Shown: one piece after another, positions 24,200 through 28,364 of the stretch
How positions within the stretch are numbered: position 1 is the first letter of the stretch
Layout: each line of letters opens with the position of its first letter
Program-made: the position numbers and the translations under genes
The notes under the pieces: generated by a model
Told to the model about the DNA's origin: nothing
What the model saw: only the letters and a program-made list of their open reading frames with translations
Database searches by the model: none
Assembly (NCBI GenBank): GCA_900545865.1
Contig: URAN01000034.1
Span: 1-28,364, forward strand
From: an uncultured Eubacteriales bacterium
GTDB lineage: Bacteria; Bacillota; Clostridia; Monoglobales; Monoglobaceae
Reading direction: 5' to 3'
DNA: 28,364 nt

Positions 24200-25117
24200 A
24201 TGAGTGACTTAATAAAAATTCCGAATGTTCCGACAGGAATGACAGATGTTATTTTGGATACGGACGCATTTAACGAAATAGACGACCAATTCGCAATAGC
24301 GTATATGCTTAGGTCAAAGGAAAAACTGAATGTAAAAGGTATATGTGCCGCTCCGTTCTATAATTCAAATTCCGATTCGCCGAAGGATGGAATGGAAAAA
24401 AGCTTTAACGAGATAAATAAGCTTTTGGATTTGATGAATGAAGCCGATAGGAAAAAATTTGTCTTTAAAGGTTCGGACGGATATTTGCCCGATGAAAAAA
24501 CGCCCGTTAAATCCGATGCGGCAAAATTTTTGGTTGAGCTTGCGAATCAATATTCCGAAAGCAAGCCGCTTTATATTGTTTCGATAGGCGCAATAACCAA
24601 CGTTGCGTCGGCAATATTGACCGACCCCTCGATTGTCGATAAAATCGTCATTGTATGGCTCGGCGGACATTCGCTGGAATATTGCGATACCAAAGAGTTT
24701 AATATGATGCAGGATATTGCGGCGGCAAGAGTGATTTTCGGATGCGGTGTTCCGCTGGTACAGCTTCCTTGTATGGGGGTTGTGGATACTTTTCGTATAT
24801 CAAAATATGAACTCGAATTTTGGTTTAAAGGGAAAAACAAGATTTCGGATTATTTGGCAGAAAATACGATAAATACAGCCGACATATATGCCTGCGAAAA
24901 ACCGTGGTCAAGAGTAATATGGGATGTTACCGCTGTTGCTTGGCTTTTAAATGATAACGAAAAGTTTATGCGCAGCCGAATTATAAAAAAACATATGCCG
25001 AATTATGATTATAAATATGACATTGAATCGGATGATGGCTTTATGCGATATGTCTATAGCATAAAGCGTGATGCGCTTATGGAAGATTTGATTAAAAAAA
25101 TAACGGCAAATCAATAA
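24200..25117 (+). CDS. Inosine/uridine-preferring nucleoside hydrolase-like protein (atypical active site)
   Basis: This 305-residue protein belongs to the IUNH fold, calcium-dependent N-ribosyl hydrolases. The metal/ribose motif is D20-T-D22-AFNEI-D28-D29, which has two more residues than the usual DTDPGxDD spacing. EFN (166-168) and D172 match the usual ribose-binding ExxN...D region. At the C-terminal site, where classical enzymes have HDP with the catalytic histidine, this one has I-W241-D242-V. It may hydrolyse another N- or O-riboside or a related pentoside. The ATG at 24200 is preferred over 24182 because ACGGGGAAG precedes it closely and nothing precedes 24182. There is no signal peptide. 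It ends the glycan gene series, 90 bases after GH39. Confidence 0.85.
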   Translation: MSDLIKIPNVPTGMTDVILDTDAFNEIDDQFAIAYMLRSKEKLNVKGICAAPFYNSNSDSPKDGMEKSFNEINKLLDLMNEADRKKFVFKGSDGYLPDEKTPVKSDAAKFLVELANQYSESKPLYIVSIGAITNVASAILTDPSIVDKIVIVWLGGHSLEYCDTKEFNMMQDIAAARVIFGCGVPLVQLPCMGVVDTFRISKYELEFWFKGKNKISDYLAENTINTADIYACEKPWSRVIWDVTAVAWLLNDNEKFMRSRIIKKHMPNYDYKYDIESDDGFMRYVYSIKRDALMEDLIKKITANQ

Positions 25118-25139
25118 GTGAAATTTAAAACAGAAGTAA

Positions 25140-25686
25140 ACGCAACAGTTATATCGGCATACCGAAAAGACAATAAAAAAAGTATCTGGGCTACCTTACG
25201 GATGCATTTTTGATGGATAAGGCAATCAGATATGATGTAAAGGGCAAAAAGTATATCGAAACACCTTCAAAGTATTATTTCACTGACATCGGCATAAGAA
25301 ACGCACAGCTTAATTTCAGACAGCAAGAAGAAAATCATATTATGGAGAACATTATATTTAATGAGCTTAAAATACGGGGCTATCGTGTGGATGTCGGTGT
25401 TGTCGAAATAGTCGAAACCAATGATGAAGGAAAAAGGGTGCAAAAGGGATTGGAAATAGATTTTATTGCAACAAAAGGCAACAACAAGTATTACATCCAA
25501 TCAGCTTTTGATATTCCGAATGAAGCAAAAGAAAAGCAAGAAAAGAAATCCCTGTTAAAAACAAAGGATTCCTTCAAAAAAATCATTGTCGTGAAAGATG
25601 ATATTAAGCTTAAACGTGATGACAGCGGCATTACTACTATGGGGATATTTGACTTTTTGCTTAATGAAAACAGCTTGGATATGTAG
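25140..25686 (+). pseudogene. Decayed C-terminal part of an AAA ATPase with DUF4143 domain
   Basis: Residues from LGYLTDAFLMDKAIRYDV through YYFTDIGIRN, ENIIFNELKIRGYRVDVGVV and a nuclease-like GLEIDFIATKGNNKYYIQ are the characteristic second half of the large DUF4143/AAA_14 ATPase family (about 400-430 residues when intact). Only about 180 remain. The sequence just upstream continues the family pattern (YRHTEKTIKK) in another frame. The two join at a run of seven A at 25175-25181, one more than needed, and an in-frame stop at 25137 ends the similarity. A residual 158-residue frame from 25210 could be translated, but there is no ribosome binding site. The cellular role of this family is unsettled. 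Confidence 0.75.
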
Positions 25687-25872
25687 ATTTATATGGCTAA
25701 TAATTACGGCGGCAATTTGAACCTTGTTGAAAACAAAAAATGATAAATTCACTATATATTACAGGATTACTTTTCTGTAAAAATCGGGCGCTGAGAGAAA
25801 AAATCTTCCCCCCGATTTTGAAAATTTTCCGCCGCAAATAAAAAATTCGGAGCGGTTGCGGACAGGTGCTTT
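25687..25872. other. Gene-free stretch downstream of recombinase remnant
   Basis: No credible gene is seen on either strand. The sequence contains a poly-C/poly-A patch around 25797-25850 and short repeats of an ATCGGG/CCCGAT core (25784-25789 and 25810-25815 region). It may be an end or intergenic part of the mobile element that carried the recombinase at 25917. Confidence 0.3.
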
Positions 25873-25911
25873 TTATGATGAATCATAAAATTTTGCATTG
25901 GGAAACGGCAT
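25873..25911 (-). CDS. Possible truncated leader-like mini-ORF after the recombinase
   Basis: The recombinase stop TGA (25919-25917) lies within an AAAGGAGCTGA ribosome binding site, which is followed 6 bases later by an ATG at 25911 and the short frame MPFPNAKFYDSS before TAA. The excellent ribosome binding site and overlap suggest that a real gene began here and was cut short. Function unknown. Confidence 0.25.
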   Translation of the reverse strand: MPFPNAKFYDSS

Positions 25912-25916
25912 AATTA

Positions 25917-26324
25917 TCAGCTCCTTTCATTCTCGGATTTCAGCAATTTATAAAAGGATGAGCGTTTAAGGTTAAGCCGTGTCATTGCCTCTTTGGCGGT
26001 GATGCGGTTTTCCTTATACTCGGATATAACCGAATCCCAATTATCGGGTTTAATAAGCTTAGGTCTGCCGAGGTGCTTGCCTTTGGCTTTGGCGGCGGCA
26101 ATGCCTTCGCTCTGCCGTTGGTGGATTGTATTATACTCCTGTTCGGCGATAGAGCTTAAAACCTCAATCATAATATTATTAACCTTAACGATAACCCATG
26201 ACTGTTCATTCGGCAAGTCAATCATTGTTGTGGGAAGGTCAGTAACTTTAAGGCGAATATTGTTATCCTTGAAGTATTTAAGCTCATTTTTTATATCTGT
26301 TTTGCTTCGGCTGAGCCTGTCAAG
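25917..26324 (-). pseudogene. Serine recombinase (resolvase/invertase family), N-terminus missing
   Basis: Reading leftward from 26324, the frame shows LDRLSRSKTDIKNELKYF, the end of the catalytic domain, then IEVLSSIAEQEYNTIHQRQ with SEGIAAAKAKGKHLGRPKL (the resolvase long helix and linker), then a C-terminal helix-turn-helix (AKEAMTRLNLKRSSFYKLL). About the first 65 residues, including the catalytic serine, are absent. Upstream, the frame meets a TAA within four codons, exactly where the amidotransferase gene ends. The loss is therefore explained by insertion or deletion at about 26325. The remaining 102-residue frame from 26225 is a relic, not a functional enzyme. Confidence 0.8.
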
Positions 26325-26967
26325 TGGATTTGATTACCGGACACAAAAGTTTAAAGCTGTAATCAAAATTAAAATAGTCATAGTAAGAATCAATGTATGA
26401 CTTATACGAATGATTTGAATAAAAAATTCCGTTATCTTTTATAAAATTACCGATAAGATGAATCCTGCCGTCTTTTGATAAAAGACACATCTTGGATTGA
26501 ATTTCATTTTCAATTTGTTTTAAGATTCGGGGATTATTATAAAATTTGCTTTTTAACTTTGACATACGCTTTAAAATATATGTCTGTGTATCACTTAAAC
26601 CATGAGCACATTTTATCGGAATTATGCCGTTGTGGCACACGCCAACAGCGGTTTTAAATGATGTTGCTTTGAGATAACGAGCTTTTGTGCTTATGGGAAA
26701 CGGATGGCAATTTTGAGGACTTGTCCTGCCGTGGGTAGTGATTCTGAAGTGCATAACAATGCTTGCAAGTTTTAAATCAATACGCTTTGACAGTGAGTTT
26801 AGGAATTCGTCAAAGTCTTTCCAAAGCATAAACCCCTTTTGAATATGAACAAATTCGGATTCGTTCCACATAACGCCTGCTCCGTCCGGATTATTATCAA
26901 AACAATTTTTAAGTATCGTTCTGTCAGGAATAGAAATACCCTTGTCTTTTGCGATGATGATACACAT
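26320..26967 (-). CDS. Phage-type class II glutamine amidotransferase-like protein
   Basis: The 215-residue protein begins MCIIIAK, exposing Cys2 after methionine removal, which is the nucleophile of class II (Ntn-type) glutamine amidotransferases. Further family marks are NPDGAGVMWN, the HFRITTHGRTSPQNCHPF strand region and the later CHNGIIP. Such short proteins sit beside amidoligases in phages and mobile elements, where the pair is predicted to make peptide amide modifications. Its ATG at 26967 touches the amidoligase stop (26968-26970) and uses a TGGAGCTGAT ribosome binding site inside that gene, so the two were translationally coupled. The last few residues read into the recombinase relic and may be a junction product. 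Confidence 0.75.
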   Translation of the reverse strand: MCIIIAKDKGISIPDRTILKNCFDNNPDGAGVMWNESEFVHIQKGFMLWKDFDEFLNSLSKRIDLKLASIVMHFRITTHGRTSPQNCHPFPISTKARYLKATSFKTAVGVCHNGIIPIKCAHGLSDTQTYILKRMSKLKSKFYNNPRILKQIENEIQSKMCLLSKDGRIHLIGNFIKDNGIFYSNHSYKSYIDSYYDYFNFDYSFKLLCPVIKST

Positions 26968-27763
26968 TTATATCAGCTCCATTCTTTTTAAATATTCATT
27001 TAATTCTTTATAGTTTGAGGACATAAAAATATCCTTCCACGATGTGCAAGGAATGTCAGAAAGTTTTGATTTCTTAGCGTAATCGCTTATTACGATTACA
27101 AATTGTATTGCGGCAAGAAATGTGTTTAGGTTCAATGTACCTTTAAATATACGAAATTCAACAGTGCTTGCGTTTTCAAGGTTAATGGCTTGATAGCGAC
27201 CGTTTGACTTGCAACACTTCATCTTGTCGATAATTGTTTTTTCATTATCATTGCTTTCATAGTTGATTTCTGGGTTTTTGCACCAATGAAGCTCATGTTC
27301 TTTTCTTCGGCTGAATTTGAGAATATGGCTGAAATAAAACTTGCTTATAAGAAGGATAAGTTTTGCGATATGCAAGTCCTGTTCGTTTTGAGTGCTTCCG
27401 AAAAATTCTCTGCTTATGTGTATATGCAAACCACAGGTTGTCGTGTCATGAGATAAAAGCGAGTGTGACTTGCAAATGTTTAAAATGTCATTCCAGCCAA
27501 ATTGGCTGATATGATAGTCGGCGGAACAAGGGTGAGATACTATTTCAAAACCGTGACTTAGGCTGCTGTCATGCTTTAGATACAGTTTTTCGCCATATGT
27601 ATCGGTTAAATATTTCGCCGCAATGTACGTCTTTTCTGATTTGAATGAATCTGTTTCATTATCCACTTCAAGCTCAATTCAGAGGAAGCAATTGTCGTTG
27701 CTTTCACCGTAAAATATCGGGTAAGGCTTGTAGGAATAATCGTTTATCAGATCTGACTGGAAA
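26968..27763 (-). pseudogene. Amidoligase-family protein interrupted by an in-frame TGA and truncated at its start
   Basis: The frame contains the amidoligase pattern: SYKPYPIFYGES upstream, IELEVD, then DSSLSHGFEIVSHPCS, CGLHIHISREFF, FSRRKEHELHW and VEFRIFKGTLNLNTFLAAIQ. In this phage-associated family the segment before ELEVD reads LGIELEVD. Here the glycine codon is TGA (27681-27679), one substitution from GGA. A GTG at 27666 could restart translation (232 residues) but has no ribosome binding site and omits a conserved strand. The frame stops at about 27764 where the IS3-type element begins, so the N-terminus is also missing. The partner amidotransferase follows without a gap. Confidence 0.75.
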
Positions 27764-27847
27764 TGTCAATAAATGTGCAGTCGAAATTTACCCAAAATTT
27801 CTGAAACTACTTTAATTCTTCAACCGGCATAACCAATAATCCATTCG

Positions 27848-27909
27848 GAAACAAAAATCTGTCAAGGTCGCCAAGACGCTCTGTATTAACCTTGACAGGT
27901 TTTTGTTTC
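27848..27909 (-). terminator. Terminator hairpin of the IS transposase
   Basis: A 21-base inverted repeat with one mismatch (27848-27868 with 27889-27909) has CCTTGACAG/CTGTCAAGG at its core. On the minus strand, downstream of the transposase stop, the core is followed by ATTTTTGTTTC, as expected for an intrinsic terminator. The plus-strand side is also T-rich, so it can insulate the element in both directions. Confidence 0.65.
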
Positions 27910-27942
27910 TGAATATAATCTATGCCGTCGATTGAAGAAAGA

Positions 27943-28364
27943 CTATGCCACGGTCTTTTCACAGTTCTTTATACGGTATTCACTCGGTGGCAAGTATCCC
28001 GGATTACCGGTATACAGCCTTATCCTGTTATAGTATATAAAAATATACCTGAATACTATTGTTTTAACTTCTTCTCTTTCCATGCGATATGTCGGAATTT
28101 GATATAGTTTTTCTTTCCTAAGAGTAGCAAAAAAGCTTTCCATTCTCGCATTATCATAACAATGTCCCGTGCTGCTTAAGCTCTGTATTATTCCGCAGGC
28201 TTTTAATAATTTCCGATATGCCTCGCTTGTGTATTGACTTCCTCTGTCGCTGTGTAATACTACACCTTGCAAATCGCCATATCTCTGTTTCAACTGATAC
28301 ACCGTATCCATGCATAATTCTTTTTTCATATTGTCGCGCATTTCAACGGTAAGTATTTCTCCGT
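27943..28364 (-). CDS. IS3-family transposase (OrfB, DDE integrase domain), partial
   Basis: At least 140 residues are visible and the frame stays open to the window edge (GEILTVEMRDN precedes the ATG at 28341, so that ATG is internal). The second catalytic aspartate lies in VVLHSDRGSQYTS and the glutamate in NARMESFFATLRKEKLY, the standard IS3/retroviral-integrase core arrangement. The C-terminus, YNRIRLYTGNPGYLPPSEY, is the typical IS3 tail. The first catalytic aspartate and any upstream OrfA are outside the window. Nothing in the visible part indicates decay. Confidence 0.88.
   Translation of the reverse strand, partial: GEILTVEMRDNMKKELCMDTVYQLKQRYGDLQGVVLHSDRGSQYTSEAYRKLLKACGIIQSLSSTGHCYDNARMESFFATLRKEKLYQIPTYRMEREEVKTIVFRYIFIYYNRIRLYTGNPGYLPPSEYRIKNCEKTVA

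Larger units (their letters stand above)
27764..28364 (-). mobile_element. IS3-family insertion sequence, 3' part (continues beyond the window)
   Basis: The element carries the C-terminal part of an IS3-type transposase. Its outer end is placed at 27764, where the amidoligase reading frame is broken and a TGTCA...-type end (TGTCAATAAATGTGCAGTCG) begins, with the TG terminus usual for IS3 elements. A terminator hairpin lies between the transposase stop and this end. The opposite end is outside the window, so the inverted repeat and target duplication cannot be verified. Confidence 0.6.

Noticed and set aside
25993..26400. 135-codon plus-strand frame with hydrophobic segments
   Set aside because: It is the complement of the serine recombinase relic and of the amidotransferase tail, both of which have clear family motifs.
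27679..27681. Possible UGA recoding (UGA read as glycine or tryptophan) in the amidoligase
   Set aside because: The host uses TGA as an ordinary stop (for example at 826-824 and 12718-12720). The affected residue is a conserved glycine one substitution away, and the gene is also truncated, so nonsense mutation is simpler.
1..28364. CRISPR arrays, tRNA, rRNA genes
   Set aside because: No regularly spaced repeats, tRNA cloverleaf or rRNA sequence was seen on reading the window. The repeats present are pairs, not arrays.

Overview
The window looks like low-to-moderate GC Gram-positive DNA from an anaerobic, gut-type Clostridia. The evidence is AGGAGG-type ribosome binding sites, Gram-positive signal peptides, S-layer homology (SLH) domains, an AraC regulator beside glycosidases, and scraps of Firmicutes-type conjugative and phage elements. 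I cannot name a species; the style (large exported multi-domain proteins with SLH anchors) resembles plant- or glycan-degrading Oscillospirales/Monoglobus-like lineages, but that is only an impression.

Left flank (1-823): mobile-element debris. It holds the start of a gene leaving the window on the minus strand behind a promoter with a palindromic operator, two head-to-head gene fragments (130-354 minus, 357-560 plus), a small element-type protein with an ATT start (610-774), and a strong bidirectional terminator.

Core (824-25117): a carbohydrate-utilisation locus. A divergent AraC regulator (824-1663) faces a long plus-strand gene series: cytoplasmic GH38 alpha-mannosidase, SLH protein, second SLH protein with a large unassigned body, two exported clan GH-A glycosidases (one with a C-terminal CBM9-like domain), two exported LamG/jelly-roll proteins without a visible catalytic domain, a cytoplasmic GH39-like glycosidase and an atypical nucleoside hydrolase. 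The first seven genes are 5-24 bases apart. The last three follow gaps of 212, 73 and 90 bases, each containing a strong inverted repeat. The likely logic is that surface proteins bind and cut a polysaccharide or glycoprotein glycan, and the signal-less GH38, GH39 and nucleoside hydrolase act on imported fragments. No transporter is present, so uptake must be encoded elsewhere.

Right flank (25118-28364): nested mobile debris. It contains a decayed DUF4143-type ATPase, a serine recombinase missing its N-terminal catalytic part, a phage-type class II glutamine amidotransferase/amidoligase pair (amidoligase broken by an in-frame TGA and by an insertion), and an IS3-family element running off the window.

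The most interesting unexplained items are the shared C-terminal module on three exported proteins, the palindromic segment at 18655-18779 flanked by near-identical copies of a gene's 3' end, the nucleoside hydrolase lacking the usual catalytic histidine, and the two exported GH-A enzymes of unassigned family.
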